Source: CG2-30-46-19 sp034414555 | GTDB lineage: Bacteria > Chloroflexota > Dehalococcoidia > GIF9 > AB-539-J10 | Assembly: GCA_034414555.1 (NCBI GenBank) | Contig: DAOUMA010000020.1 | Location: forward strand, 100,944 to 164,943 | Length of the DNA stretch: 64,000 nucleotides | Direction of reading: 5' to 3' | In this document: piece after piece, positions 9,023-18,918 of the stretch | How the letters are laid out: every line of letters starts with the position of its first letter | Position numbering within the stretch: position 1 is the stretch's first letter | Notes under the pieces: generated by a model | Seen by the model: only the letters and a program-made list of their open reading frames with translations | What the model was told of the DNA's origin: nothing | Database searches by the model: none | Position numbers and translations under genes: made by a program

Positions 9023-9937
9023 ATGGGAGTCAAACTTTACAAGAGACCAAGGCTCAAAAATCCGGTCATGATAGCCAGCTGGCCTGGAATCGCAAATATC
9101 GGGCTCATCGCTGTTGATACTCTAAGGGAAGCATTGGAGGCGGAGGAATTTGGGGAGATAGAACCATGGGATTTCTTCTATCCTCAGCGAGTGTCAATTA
9201 AGGACGGTGTCTTGGAAGCTTTGGAATTTCCCAGCAGTAAATTTTATTTCAGGAAGACCAGGAAGCAGGATTTGATATTTTTCATCGGCGAAGAACAGCC
9301 TGCCGGGGGTAGCAGTGTATATGCGGAGGGAGAGAAGGCTTATCAGATAGCTAACCTTGTTTTAGATGTTGCTGAGAAGTTCCACTGTCGAAGAGTCTAT
9401 ACTTCGGGAGCTGCTGTGGCTCCGATTCACTACACAATGGTTCCCAAGGTCTGGGCAGTGCCCAATAATCGAGATTTAGTTGCCGAGACTAGGAAATATG
9501 AGAACACCATTTTAATGAGTGAAATCGAGGGGAGGGAGGGGCAGGGCAACATTGTTGGGTTGAATGGGCTCTTGCTGGGAGTGGCGAGAAAGCGGGGGAT
9601 TGAGGCTATTTGTGTGATGGGGGAGATACCAGTTTACCTGCAGGGCTTACCATTGCCTTATCCTAAGGCTTCAAGGTCAGTGCTGGAAGTACTGACTCGT
9701 AGTCTAGGAATTGAAGTTGACATAAGTAAACTGGATAGATGGGCAGAACAGCTAGAACAAGAAATTGAGGACGTTTATAACCAAATTCCTTCAGAGATAA
9801 AGAAACAGCTGGAGAAGCTAAAACAGGTAACTTATGCTAAGTCTGCTGAACCCAGTCCGATAACTGAAGAGGATAAGAGAAAGATTATGAAGGACATTGA
9901 TAAATTCTTTAAGAAACGAGGTGGGGGAATTGAGTGA
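9023..9937 (+). CDS. PAC2-family protein, first copy
   Basis: A 304-residue protein from the ATG at 9023 (MGVKLYKRPRLKNPVMIASWPG). The opening VMIASWPGIANIGLIAVDTL and FGEIEPWDFFYPQ are typical of PAC2 domains, which are related to eukaryotic proteasome-assembly chaperones. Bacterial members have no settled role. The C-terminal part (about 235-304) is charged and helical. The in-frame ATG at 8957 would add 22 atypical residues. It is followed directly by a second PAC2 gene. Confidence 0.85.
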   Translation: MGVKLYKRPRLKNPVMIASWPGIANIGLIAVDTLREALEAEEFGEIEPWDFFYPQRVSIKDGVLEALEFPSSKFYFRKTRKQDLIFFIGEEQPAGGSSVYAEGEKAYQIANLVLDVAEKFHCRRVYTSGAAVAPIHYTMVPKVWAVPNNRDLVAETRKYENTILMSEIEGREGQGNIVGLNGLLLGVARKRGIEAICVMGEIPVYLQGLPLPYPKASRSVLEVLTRSLGIEVDISKLDRWAEQLEQEIEDVYNQIPSEIKKQLEKLKQVTYAKSAEPSPITEEDKRKIMKDIDKFFKKRGGGIE

Positions 9938-10763
9938 GAGGAGTCCGTTTAAAGTCTATAGAAAACCGAAATTTCAAAGTTCCTCTCTGGTGGTAGGCTG
10001 GAGTGAAGATGCTGGTCAATTAGGTCCCGGCGTTATCGATTATTTAAGCCAGAGATTAGGTGGTGAAAGATTTGGTGAAATTGAACCTGAGGGTTTTTTC
10101 TCCTTAAGCGGGGTTAGGGTGGAGGATGACGTAGCTCAATTTCCGGAGAGCACTTTTTACTCCTGCGAGGAGAATAACCTGGTTATTTTTAGAAGCGCCG
10201 CGCCTGGATTTGAGTGGTATAAATTCCTGAATTCAATTCTGGATGTAGCTGGGCATTACTGTGGGACAAAAGAATTATACACCATTGGGGGGATGGTTAC
10301 TTTAGCTCCTCACACCGCTCCCCGGACATTATTGGCTGTCGCCAGCTCGCAGGAAGTAAAGGATGTTTTAGGTCAATATAATTTAGCCAGGGATATGGAT
10401 TATGAAACTCCGCCCGGTCAAAGGCCGACATTAAATTCCTTTCTGTTATGGATGGCTGCGAGGAGAAATATTCCCGGGGTAAATCTCTGGGTGCCAATAC
10501 CGTTTTATCTGGTAACGAGTGAAGACCCTGAGGCTCAGAAGAGAGTCCTTCAATTCTTTGATGAAAGATTTGGGTTGAACATCGACTTTGGCGATATTGA
10601 CCATGATATTGAGGAACAAAATGAAAAACTAGCTCAGGCAAGGCTTCGTCTTCCTGAGGTCGATGATTATATTCGGAGGTTAGAAAGCAACCTCAGGTTA
10701 TCTCAGGAAGAGAATGAGAGATTAACCCAGGAGATCGAGGAATTTTTGAGAAAAGAGGAATAA
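9930..10763 (+). CDS. PAC2-family protein, second copy
   Basis: About 277 residues. The TTG at 9930 overlaps the end of the first PAC2 gene and has GAGGTGGGGG just upstream; GTG 9921 is an alternative. FGEIEPEGFFSLSGVRVEDD repeats the family signature of the first copy, and a C-terminal coiled coil (about 215-277, many Glu/Leu/Arg) ends the protein. The two copies are diverged, so they may form a heteromer. Its end is 3 bases from the end of convergent metE. Confidence 0.8.
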   Translation: MSERSPFKVYRKPKFQSSSLVVGWSEDAGQLGPGVIDYLSQRLGGERFGEIEPEGFFSLSGVRVEDDVAQFPESTFYSCEENNLVIFRSAAPGFEWYKFLNSILDVAGHYCGTKELYTIGGMVTLAPHTAPRTLLAVASSQEVKDVLGQYNLARDMDYETPPGQRPTLNSFLLWMAARRNIPGVNLWVPIPFYLVTSEDPEAQKRVLQFFDERFGLNIDFGDIDHDIEEQNEKLAQARLRLPEVDDYIRRLESNLRLSQEENERLTQEIEEFLRKEE

Positions 10764-10766
10764 TTG

Positions 10767-12944
10767 CTACCGTCTTTCCCTTAATTCTCGGGCTAATGCC
10801 ACCAGGTTTTTAAGTGCGGGCACCACCTCCTCCCATTTTCTTGTTTTTAATCCACAATCCGGGTTTATCCAGAAATTTTCCTGTGGGAATACTTTTAGAG
10901 CTCTATTTACCACCTTTTTCATATCCCTGGTGTTTGGGATGACAGGCGAGTGAATATCCCAGACTCCTAATCCTATTTGGCGGTCAAATTTCACTTTCTC
11001 GAAATGTCCGATGATATCGCCTCTGCTTCGAGAAGCCTCGATAGTAATTACGTCAAAATCCATGTTCACAATCTGGTCGATAATGTCCCCGAATTCCGAA
11101 TAACACATATGTGTTTGTATCTGGATCTCGGCCTTAGCTTGTGAAGAAGCTAGCCTGAAGGATTTTGTGGCCCAATCAAAATATCCGTTCCAGTTCCTTC
11201 TTTTAATGGGAGTTCTCTCCCTGAAGGCAGGTTCATCGATTTGGACTACTTTGATGCCATTTCTCTCGTAATCTTGTATTTCGTCCTGTAGACATAAGGC
11301 TATCTGATAGGCAACCTCGGAGACGGGAATATCGTCTCTTACAAAACTCCAGGCTATTATAGTAACAGGACCGGTGAGCATTCCCTTAACTGGCTTTTTA
11401 GTCAGACTCTGGGCAAAGGCAATCTCGTTAATGGTCAGGGGATTTGGTCTGGAGATATCGCCGTAGATTATCGGGGGTCGGTAACCCCTTGTTCCATAGG
11501 AACAAATCCATCCGTTTTTGGTGGTTGCCATACCATCCAGTTTCTCAGCAAAGAATTCCACCATATCTGTTCTTTCGAATTCCCCGTGAACTAATACATC
11601 AAGCCCTATCTCCTCTTGAAGTTTTATCAGGTCGGAAATCTTCTCTCTAATGAACGCCTCATATTCTTTTTGGGAGATTCTTCCCGCCCTGAAGTCCATC
11701 CTTTTCTTTCTGGTTTCAGCAGTTTGAGGAAAGCTGCCTATGGTTGAGGTGGGAAAGAGGGGAAGCCCGAATCTTTGCTTTTGCTTTCTGACTCTCTCCC
11801 GATAAGGCGCACTCCTGGCAAAATCTTGCTCCCTGAGATTTTTGCTCCTCTCCCTTACCTTTCCATTAACTCCAAAGCTGGGAGTTTCTTTATCCCATTC
11901 TGTAATGCCTTCTCTATTGCCTTCATAGGCTTGAGCAATTAGCTTCAGTTCATACAATCTTTCTTCAGCGAAGGATAGCTTGGTTAGTAGCTTTTCATCC
12001 AGAGTTTCAGACTTCATAGTGATTGGTAGGTGGTAAAGGGGAGAGGCGTTGGAAATCGCCAGGTTTTTGGCATATCGGGACAACTCCCTGAGCAACTCCA
12101 CAGTATTCTCAATATTGGTTCTCCAGACATTCCTGCCATTGACTATGCCAGCAACTAAGGTCTTATCCTCAGGGAAGCCATATTTTTTAACCTTTGCTAA
12201 ATTATCCTCTCCGTTAACGAAATCCAATCCGATAGCCTTCACTGGCAGTTCGTATAAGTCCTCAATAAAGTCCACGGAGTCATAATGGGTAAACAGATTG
12301 ATATCGCAGCCCTGTGTCCCGATTCTGCTATAGGTTTCCTTGATTAGCTTAATTTCCTCCTCGGAGAGTTCCATTACAAAGGCAGGCTCATCAATGTGCA
12401 CTTCGTTGAGATTTTTAATTAATTCTATGTAGGCATCTGCCAGGGCAAGGAGGTAGTCTCCAAATTTTGTGATGCCCTTGGATAATTTGAGAAATGTGAA
12501 CGGTCCTATTAGGTAGGGAATGCCCCTTTTGTGTTTCTCCAGCGCCTCTTTTGGTTTATTCCAGACTACGTTAAATTTTGGGGCTGAAGATGAACTAAAT
12601 TGGGGAACAAGATAGTGGTAATTGGTATTAAACCACTTGGTTAATTCCAGTGCGTTCTTGCCATTGCACAAATCGTAATATTCACTGAGGTTTCCGCATT
12701 TATACAACCCCAGCATCAAGGCGGTATCAAGCATGTTGTCGTAAAGAGTCATCTCTCCCACAGGAAATTTGTCAACATATTTCTCATAAGTGGCTAATAT
12801 GGTGCTCTCTAGCTTAGCAATATCTTCCTTGAGTTCGTGCTCCGCTCCATTAGCTAACGGATTATCCCAGTATCTTTCAATGACTTTTTTATATTCTCTA
12901 GTTCTCCCCAGTCTGGGGAAACCATAAGCATAAGTTTCCATCAA
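10767..12944 (-). CDS. metE: Cobalamin-independent methionine synthase
   Basis: A 725-residue MetE, which transfers a methyl group from methyltetrahydrofolate-polyglutamate to homocysteine. Both (beta/alpha)8 halves are present: the N-terminal half, starting with the YGFPRLGRTREYKK signature, and the catalytic C-terminal half. Zinc and homocysteine ligands are visible as His612 and Cys614 in THMCYSEF and Cys697 in NPDCGLKTR. Its ATG overlaps the stop of the DUF1667 gene by 4 bases, so it is the last gene of the glycerol-type operon. This placement is unusual. Confidence 0.96.
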   Translation of the reverse strand: MMETYAYGFPRLGRTREYKKVIERYWDNPLANGAEHELKEDIAKLESTILATYEKYVDKFPVGEMTLYDNMLDTALMLGLYKCGNLSEYYDLCNGKNALELTKWFNTNYHYLVPQFSSSSAPKFNVVWNKPKEALEKHKRGIPYLIGPFTFLKLSKGITKFGDYLLALADAYIELIKNLNEVHIDEPAFVMELSEEEIKLIKETYSRIGTQGCDINLFTHYDSVDFIEDLYELPVKAIGLDFVNGEDNLAKVKKYGFPEDKTLVAGIVNGRNVWRTNIENTVELLRELSRYAKNLAISNASPLYHLPITMKSETLDEKLLTKLSFAEERLYELKLIAQAYEGNREGITEWDKETPSFGVNGKVRERSKNLREQDFARSAPYRERVRKQKQRFGLPLFPTSTIGSFPQTAETRKKRMDFRAGRISQKEYEAFIREKISDLIKLQEEIGLDVLVHGEFERTDMVEFFAEKLDGMATTKNGWICSYGTRGYRPPIIYGDISRPNPLTINEIAFAQSLTKKPVKGMLTGPVTIIAWSFVRDDIPVSEVAYQIALCLQDEIQDYERNGIKVVQIDEPAFRERTPIKRRNWNGYFDWATKSFRLASSQAKAEIQIQTHMCYSEFGDIIDQIVNMDFDVITIEASRSRGDIIGHFEKVKFDRQIGLGVWDIHSPVIPNTRDMKKVVNRALKVFPQENFWINPDCGLKTRKWEEVVPALKNLVALARELRERR

Positions 12945-13315
12945 TTTTCGCGTTTCATATTTCTGGTGGCGACAATATTTGCACCTGTGCCGGCAGTATT
13001 CTTTAATATCACATCGTACATCTTGACTGGTGCCTGCAATTCGATATCTGCCAGTTGTTCAATCACCTTGAATAATAATCGCTTTGGGATTGCTTTATCG
13101 GTGCGAACGGGGAGCATGGCCCATTTTGCCCCTTTTATTGGAACTGTCGTGGTCAATATACGCATCGGCTCTTCCAACTCCTGTAATACGAATTCCTCCC
13201 CCTTCTGGCATTTGTTTCCTTCCATAGAAATTACATTGCCGCCCTGAAGCTCTACATCAATTTCACATCCAAGAGGGCAAATAACGCAGGTGAAGTGTTT
13301 CTTTTCTACATTCAT
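12941..13315 (-). CDS. DUF1667 protein
   Basis: A 124-residue small protein with an N-terminal CVICPLGCEIDVE and a further Cys in GNKCQKGEEF, a likely metal or Fe-S site. DUF1667 proteins are commonly found next to GlpA-like and FAD-dependent oxidoreductases, as here, and may carry electrons for them. It is 2 bases from the upstream flavoprotein gene and overlaps metE by 4. Confidence 0.85.
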   Translation of the reverse strand: MNVEKKHFTCVICPLGCEIDVELQGGNVISMEGNKCQKGEEFVLQELEEPMRILTTTVPIKGAKWAMLPVRTDKAIPKRLLFKVIEQLADIELQAPVKMYDVILKNTAGTGANIVATRNMKREN

Positions 13316-13317
13316 CT

Positions 13318-14562
13318 TTATCTCTCCGTTATGGAAACCGTGATAGGTTCAGCAATATCCTTTAGCTTATCCCTGGGCACCTTCAATCTAACCATTTCGT
13401 TTGGCCTGGCATACAGTCTTTTAAGGCGTATCCCCGCCGGGGAGAGTTCTATATTTACCGGTTTCTCAATCGGCTTTGCCGACCTGATAAACAAAATAAG
13501 GTCGTCTTTAAAGGAATAACGCTGGGGGAAAAGCATTCTAACATTTTCCCCGGGAGTTATCTCAACTGAGTTTCTCTCCTCCGGCCAATCCCCAGCAGCA
13601 AATTCAGCGGCATTTCTACCGGCAATGATGCCACTTTCGGCAACATAGTCCACAAGGTCAAACACGGTGGAAACGTTGCCGCAGGAAAATATTCCCGGCA
13701 CTGCCGTTTCCATTGTCTCCGCAGTGACAGGGCCTCTTGTAATCGGTGTAAGCTCTATTCCCGCTTCCGTGGATAACTCATTCTCAGGGATTAGTCCTAC
13801 AGAGAGGAGTAGGGTATCACACCCTATAAATTGTTCACTACCTCCGATTGGATTCATTTTCTGGTCTACTTTAGATACCACAACACCTTCTACACGCTCG
13901 TTACCATGTATCTCCGTTACCGTATGTGATAAATAAAGGGGGATACCGAAGTCGTTGAGGCACTGGACGATGTTCCTCTTTAATCCTCCAGGGTAATCCA
14001 TTATTTCATAAACGCCTTTCACCTGAGCACCTTCAAGGGTGAGCCTCCTCGCCATGATAAGTCCGATGTCCCCGGAGCCCAAAATAACAACCTCTTTCCC
14101 GGGGAGATATCCATCGATATTTACAAACCTCTGTGCCACTCCTGCGGTATACACTCCGGCAGGGCGGGTGCCGGGAATATTAATGCTTCCCCTGGAACGC
14201 TCTCTACACCCCATAGCAAGCACAACACTTTTTGATTCTATGTGAAATACACCCTTTTCGGGATTCACTGCGGTGATGGTCTTATCCGGCGAGAAGGAAA
14301 CCACCATCGTATTCAAGAAATATTGCACATTTGTTTTCTCCAGCTCTTCAATAAGGCGTTCGGCATACTCCGACCCGGTGTAGTCTTTTTTAAATTGCTC
14401 CAGGCCAAAGCCATTGTGTATGCACTGTTTTAGAATTCCACCAAGCTCCTCCTCTCTCTCAAGTAGCAGAACGTTTTTAGCGCCGCTTTTGTGAGCATAG
14501 AGTGCCGCAGTAAGCCCGGCGGGGCCGCTGCCTATCACAGTTACATCAGCTTCCACTTGCAT
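13318..14562 (-). CDS. NAD(P)/FAD-dependent oxidoreductase
   Basis: A 414-residue flavoprotein. The FAD-binding VIGSGPAGLTAALYAH starts at residue 9. A second GxGxxG, VILGSGDIGLIMARRL, is about residue 160, and the ATG-like SCGNVSTVFDLVD near the C terminus contacts FAD. It lacks CxxC thioredoxin-reductase residues next to the nucleotide domain. Together with DUF1667 and the GlpA-like protein it probably forms one electron-transfer complex that oxidises a polyol phosphate or related substrate. Confidence 0.85.
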   Translation of the reverse strand: MQVEADVTVIGSGPAGLTAALYAHKSGAKNVLLLEREEELGGILKQCIHNGFGLEQFKKDYTGSEYAERLIEELEKTNVQYFLNTMVVSFSPDKTITAVNPEKGVFHIESKSVVLAMGCRERSRGSINIPGTRPAGVYTAGVAQRFVNIDGYLPGKEVVILGSGDIGLIMARRLTLEGAQVKGVYEIMDYPGGLKRNIVQCLNDFGIPLYLSHTVTEIHGNERVEGVVVSKVDQKMNPIGGSEQFIGCDTLLLSVGLIPENELSTEAGIELTPITRGPVTAETMETAVPGIFSCGNVSTVFDLVDYVAESGIIAGRNAAEFAAGDWPEERNSVEITPGENVRMLFPQRYSFKDDLILFIRSAKPIEKPVNIELSPAGIRLKRLYARPNEMVRLKVPRDKLKDIAEPITVSITER

Positions 14563-14598
14563 TTCTGTTATAAAACTAATGGATACTCTGCCATTCTC

Positions 14599-16125
14599 TC
14601 ATGTTATCTTGGGATATCCCGTGATTTCGGCGATACTGCGATACAGTGGTGAAAGTGCGGGATAAATCTTCTTATATACTTCGTTAAATAACCGGTCATA
14701 AGTCCTCGCATTCTTCTCGTGGGGAGTGAAGGGCTCCTTTACCCTCACCATATTGTCCACAGCTTCAGGGAAGTCGTGATAAATGTTCAAGGTAACAGCG
14801 GCATCAATTGCAGCCCCCAATGCGGAAAGATTGCTGGTATGCACTCTCCTTGCGGGAAGATTAAAAATATCAGCGGTGATTTGCATGATTTCATCGCTTT
14901 TTGAACCTCCACCACCAACCCTTAACTCCTTTACTTTGCTTCCTGAAAGCTCTTCCATCACCTCTTTCAGCCGGCGTAATTCATATGCGATGCCTTCAAT
15001 AATTGCCCGATAAACATGCGCTCGGGCGTGCTCCCCGGAAAATCCTATTATGGCACCCTTGGAAAGAGGTTCATTTTCACGTGGGTGCCAATAAGGCAGG
15101 AGAGTCAACCCCATAGAACCAGGGGGAATTTTCTTCATTTCTTTGTTCAGCAGGTCCTCTGGCGCTATCTTAAGTTTCTTTGCCTCTTCTTCCTCATATT
15201 TGGCGAACTCCTTTTTGAACCAGGAAATTATCCAGTATCCACTCCCCACGAATCCTTCAAGTGCCCAATGCTTTGGAATCGCTGCTCCCCAGGTGAAGAA
15301 ATCTAGCTGGGGATGTTCGATATATTTAGCGGAGAATAGTTCGATGACGGCAGCTGTTCCGTAGCTAACTTCGGCGATATCATTACTTATTACGCCAGCA
15401 CCTAGCAGTTCAGATTGTTTATCACCCGCCCCGATGATTATCGGAAGCCCTTCTGGCACTCCGAAACTTTTTGCCCCTTTCTTGGAAACCGTCCCGGCAA
15501 TCTCAGCGGGAGAAACAAGAGGGGGTAGTTTTTCTCGCTCAACTCCGAAAATTTCGTATACCATGTCGAGGGAATGCCACTGAAGCTGTGCATAGTCATA
15601 GGGGAACAGTCCCACTATCATGGAAGAACAGTCTTTGAATTCACCAGTCAACGCGTGGAAGATATATGACGAGATGGTGAGAAATATGTGCGTTTTATCG
15701 TAATTTTCCGGCTCATACTTTTTGAGCCAGTTGAATTTAGACCTTCTCTGGTATTCTTTTAGCACTGTGAGTGTCTCGAATCCGGCGGGCAAATTCAATC
15801 CCTCTGTTTTACGCTCATCAAGCCAGGTAATTGCCGGGCGAACAGGTTTACCACCTTTATCAACGGGCACAATGGTGCTTCTGTGACTGGTAATAGCAAC
15901 GGCGGCAATCTCATCCTTGGGAACATGGGAATTTTCCACTACACTCCTGGTTACCTTTTGGGTGATTTCGAGGTACTTTTCGGCATCCTGCTCAGCAAAG
16001 CCAGGTTTAACGGAGAAATAGGGGGTTACCGGGTATGCTTCGCCATATACCTCGTTCCCCTTTTCATCAAAGATAAATGCCTTTATATTTTGTGTTCCTC
16101 CATCAATCACCATAAAATACTTCAT
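14599..16125 (-). CDS. FGGY-family carbohydrate kinase
   Basis: A 508-residue sugar/polyol kinase. The N-terminal phosphate-1 loop MVIDGGTQNIKAFIFD and the C-terminal ATP motif RVGGGGSKSDEIMQITAD are clear. It fits glycerol kinase, xylulokinase and related members; the substrate is not certain. Its ATG overlaps the GlpA-like stop by 4 bases. The context, with a glycerol-3-phosphate-dehydrogenase-like neighbour, favours a polyol such as glycerol. Confidence 0.87.
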   Translation of the reverse strand: MKYFMVIDGGTQNIKAFIFDEKGNEVYGEAYPVTPYFSVKPGFAEQDAEKYLEITQKVTRSVVENSHVPKDEIAAVAITSHRSTIVPVDKGGKPVRPAITWLDERKTEGLNLPAGFETLTVLKEYQRRSKFNWLKKYEPENYDKTHIFLTISSYIFHALTGEFKDCSSMIVGLFPYDYAQLQWHSLDMVYEIFGVEREKLPPLVSPAEIAGTVSKKGAKSFGVPEGLPIIIGAGDKQSELLGAGVISNDIAEVSYGTAAVIELFSAKYIEHPQLDFFTWGAAIPKHWALEGFVGSGYWIISWFKKEFAKYEEEEAKKLKIAPEDLLNKEMKKIPPGSMGLTLLPYWHPRENEPLSKGAIIGFSGEHARAHVYRAIIEGIAYELRRLKEVMEELSGSKVKELRVGGGGSKSDEIMQITADIFNLPARRVHTSNLSALGAAIDAAVTLNIYHDFPEAVDNMVRVKEPFTPHEKNARTYDRLFNEVYKKIYPALSPLYRSIAEITGYPKIT

Positions 16126-17852
16126 TTTCTTACCTCCTTTTTTATTTTTCCAGTCAGGATGAAAGACTTTCCGCCGTTCTTTGTCACCGATTCCTTGTTA
16201 ATATTCATCTCCCGGCTGATAATTTCTAAAACCCTGGGCATGCAAAATCCTCCCTGGCATCTTCCCATGCCTGCCCTTGCCCTCCTTTTAATGGCATCGA
16301 TGCTTCTTACTGGAATGCCTCTGTGAAGTGCATCTACAATCTCACCTTCGGTCACATGCTCACAACGGCACACAATATGACCATATAGAGGGTTTATTCG
16401 GATAAGTTCTTCCCTTTCTTTGTCATCCAATTCCGAGAAAGGTTTGAATCTTTTTCTTATTGGGTTAAATCGCGCATTCTCAGCGGGATGCCACTCCTCG
16501 GTCACGATTTCCTTCACCCTCTCGACAATGGCTGGCATCGCTGCAAGTCCCGGAGATTGAATACCCACAACGTGAATTAATCCCTTTACCTTTTTAGAGG
16601 GCTCAATGATGAAATCCTCCTTATATGTCGTTGCTCGACATCCAGCAAAATGAGCGATAATTTTGCTTTTATCAGGTTTCTCATAGTATGGCTTAAGTTG
16701 CTCAGTTAATAGCCCAAATTTATTAAATAATATTTCACGTCCCATAGATGTGGTGGAAACGTCCTCTCTATCCTGTACCTCTTCTGCCGTTGGCCCGAAC
16801 TGGAGGTTGCCATCAATCGTGGGGATGAGGCCTCCTCCCTTGGAATATCCCTCTCTCTCTCCCGCCATGCTAAACGAAGCTAAAACCGTTCTTATCGGCT
16901 GGTAAGATTTATCAAAGATGATTGTTTCTCCTTTCCTGGGGTGGATGGTAAAAAACCTATCTCCGGCAAATTCGGCAATCTTGTCGCCATACAGCCCAGC
17001 AGCATTGATTAAGATATGCGTTTTAATGGTGCCTCTTGTTGTGTTTACTGCTTTAACGCTTCGTTCCTCGGTTTGGACTCCAATTACGCTGGTATTGAGA
17101 AAGAAGTTTACTCCATTTGCCAGAGCATTCTCAGCACAAGCAACGATGAGCTCAAATACAGAGATAATGCCGGTGTTCCACACAAGCACGCCCTTTTTGA
17201 TATTTGGTGCCAGCCCTGGCTCAACTCTATCCAGTTCCTCTCGGTTTAGCTGTTTTGGAACCGGATCTTTGTGTTTCTCGGTCAGGTTCATCAGGATCGG
17301 GATCATCAGCTCGTGCTCGGGGTTTTCACAAACAACAAGCGTCCCTATCCGTTTGAAATCGACATCAAGTTGGCTGGCAACTTCATCGTACAGTGCATTT
17401 CCCTTATAGTTCATCTCCCACTTCAGCGTGCCATGTTCGGTAAGGAAAGCAGGATGTACCATGGCATTGCTATGTGTTGTTTGGTCCATCCCCAGGTCTT
17501 CGTGCCTTTCAATTAGGGCAATACTCAGGTTAAATCGCGAGAGTTCTCTGGCGATTGCTAGACCAATTATGCCTCCACCGACGATAACAACGTCGAATTC
17601 CTTTCCGTTAAGTTCGTCAGATATCTTTGGAGGTGGAACGAAGGGTTTCTTGCCGGGATGATCAATTTCATTCACTACCTCCCTGATTTGTTCAAAATTA
17701 GCAGCAATATGCCCAGCATCTACGACGTTTTGATAGGAGGAGAATTGCCCGGTTAATTTTGCAATGCTATCTTTAATAATGACCGTTGCTTTCTCGCTGG
17801 TCGTTTTTTCTATTTCGCCTTGTATGGTTCCTGCTAGCTTCTTTTCATCCAT
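16122..17852 (-). CDS. GlpA-like FAD dehydrogenase with BFD-type Fe-S domain
   Basis: About 576 residues from the ATG at 17852; the in-frame ATG at 17873 is less likely because GGAG lies at ribosome-binding distance before 17852. An N-terminal ~65 residues looks like a BON-type alpha/beta domain, unusual here. The DAO/GlpA FAD domain follows (VVIVGGGIIGLAIAREL). The C terminus has a bacterioferredoxin-like [2Fe-2S] domain with CRC near its start and GRCQGGFC, as in anaerobic glycerol-3-phosphate dehydrogenase GlpA. The likely role is oxidation of glycerol-3-phosphate or a similar hydroxy compound, with electrons passed to the Fe-S neighbour. Confidence 0.85.
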   Translation of the reverse strand: MDEKKLAGTIQGEIEKTTSEKATVIIKDSIAKLTGQFSSYQNVVDAGHIAANFEQIREVVNEIDHPGKKPFVPPPKISDELNGKEFDVVIVGGGIIGLAIARELSRFNLSIALIERHEDLGMDQTTHSNAMVHPAFLTEHGTLKWEMNYKGNALYDEVASQLDVDFKRIGTLVVCENPEHELMIPILMNLTEKHKDPVPKQLNREELDRVEPGLAPNIKKGVLVWNTGIISVFELIVACAENALANGVNFFLNTSVIGVQTEERSVKAVNTTRGTIKTHILINAAGLYGDKIAEFAGDRFFTIHPRKGETIIFDKSYQPIRTVLASFSMAGEREGYSKGGGLIPTIDGNLQFGPTAEEVQDREDVSTTSMGREILFNKFGLLTEQLKPYYEKPDKSKIIAHFAGCRATTYKEDFIIEPSKKVKGLIHVVGIQSPGLAAMPAIVERVKEIVTEEWHPAENARFNPIRKRFKPFSELDDKEREELIRINPLYGHIVCRCEHVTEGEIVDALHRGIPVRSIDAIKRRARAGMGRCQGGFCMPRVLEIISREMNINKESVTKNGGKSFILTGKIKKEVRK

Positions 17853-18918
17853 CGTTAATCTGCTCCGCCACAACTTCGGCGATATCTTTCATATCTATAT
17901 CGGATAAAACAGCTTTGCAGGTGGGACATGCCGAGATATAAACATCGGCGGCGGTTTCCTTGAGCTCATTGATGCGCATTGCACTAACCTTGTTAGCAAG
18001 TTTGCTATCTCCAATTCTTCCTCCGGGTACCCCGCCACAGCAATGAGCCTCCTTCCCCCAATAAATCGGCTCCTTGAGCTCAAAACCAAGCATTTTAATG
18101 ATATCCCGGGGAATTGTGGTAATTCCAAGTTCTCTTGCCAGGATGCAAGGGTCGTGAAAAGTTGCCGTAGCATTTACTTTATTTACCGTTATCTTTCCTT
18201 CCTTGAGAAGGGTATGGAGAAATTTTGTGATATGAATAAATTCAATATCAATGTGAACGCCTACCTCAGGGTATATTTCCGTCATCATTTTTATGCAGGT
18301 GGGACAGCTTATAATCACCTTCTGGAGCTTCCGTTGTTCAATTTTCTCCTTCATTTTTCCTGCTGCCTTTTTAAAACCTTCCGAATCTCCAGCATAGTAG
18401 AGAGGGGCAGCACAGCAGGTATCACCACCGCCGAATTCTTGAACATGGTCGCCATTCTTTGCCAAAATCCGCTCTACTGCCTTCAGCAATCGTTGGTCAT
18501 TGTAAGTGGAACAGGAGACGAAATAACCAATCTCTCCCTCTCCCTTTTGAATAACTTGGCGCTCGCCGTCAGGATTACCAAACCTGGCAAATGCTTCCAC
18601 CCTCTTCCTTGTTTCATCAGGAAGGATGCCTTTTTTGAAAGCTTCGTTTCGCTCTTGTTGAATAAAATCCCGGAGGTCAAAATTATCGTAAAGGCAATTT
18701 AGTTTACATGCCCCGCACATGGCACACTGGAACATCACATCGAAAAAGCCCTTTTCATCCTCAATAAACGTTTTCTTTTCATATAGAATGAGGCGCGCCT
18801 TTTTCTGGGGAGTAACTGTTTCGTTTCCGGTGGCAAGATATAGGGGACAACCGTGTTTACACATATTGGCACACAGGGCACAATTTGTGATTTGTTCCAA
18901 TTCCTTTTTATTTTCCAT
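17845..18918 (-). CDS. Fe-S protein with two CCG domains (GlpC/GlcF/HdrB type)
   Basis: A 357-residue electron carrier. The N terminus has two ferredoxin-type clusters, NCALCANMCKHGCP and CAMCGACKLNC. Two CCG domains follow, with DTCCAAPLYY and AHCCGGVPGGR, as in GlpC, GlcF, LutA and HdrB. It probably takes electrons from the adjacent flavoproteins to quinone or another acceptor. It overlaps the next gene by 8 bases from that gene's preferred start, and its own start overlaps the upstream gene by 11. Confidence 0.9.
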   Translation of the reverse strand: MENKKELEQITNCALCANMCKHGCPLYLATGNETVTPQKKARLILYEKKTFIEDEKGFFDVMFQCAMCGACKLNCLYDNFDLRDFIQQERNEAFKKGILPDETRKRVEAFARFGNPDGERQVIQKGEGEIGYFVSCSTYNDQRLLKAVERILAKNGDHVQEFGGGDTCCAAPLYYAGDSEGFKKAAGKMKEKIEQRKLQKVIISCPTCIKMMTEIYPEVGVHIDIEFIHITKFLHTLLKEGKITVNKVNATATFHDPCILARELGITTIPRDIIKMLGFELKEPIYWGKEAHCCGGVPGGRIGDSKLANKVSAMRINELKETAADVYISACPTCKAVLSDIDMKDIAEVVAEQINDG

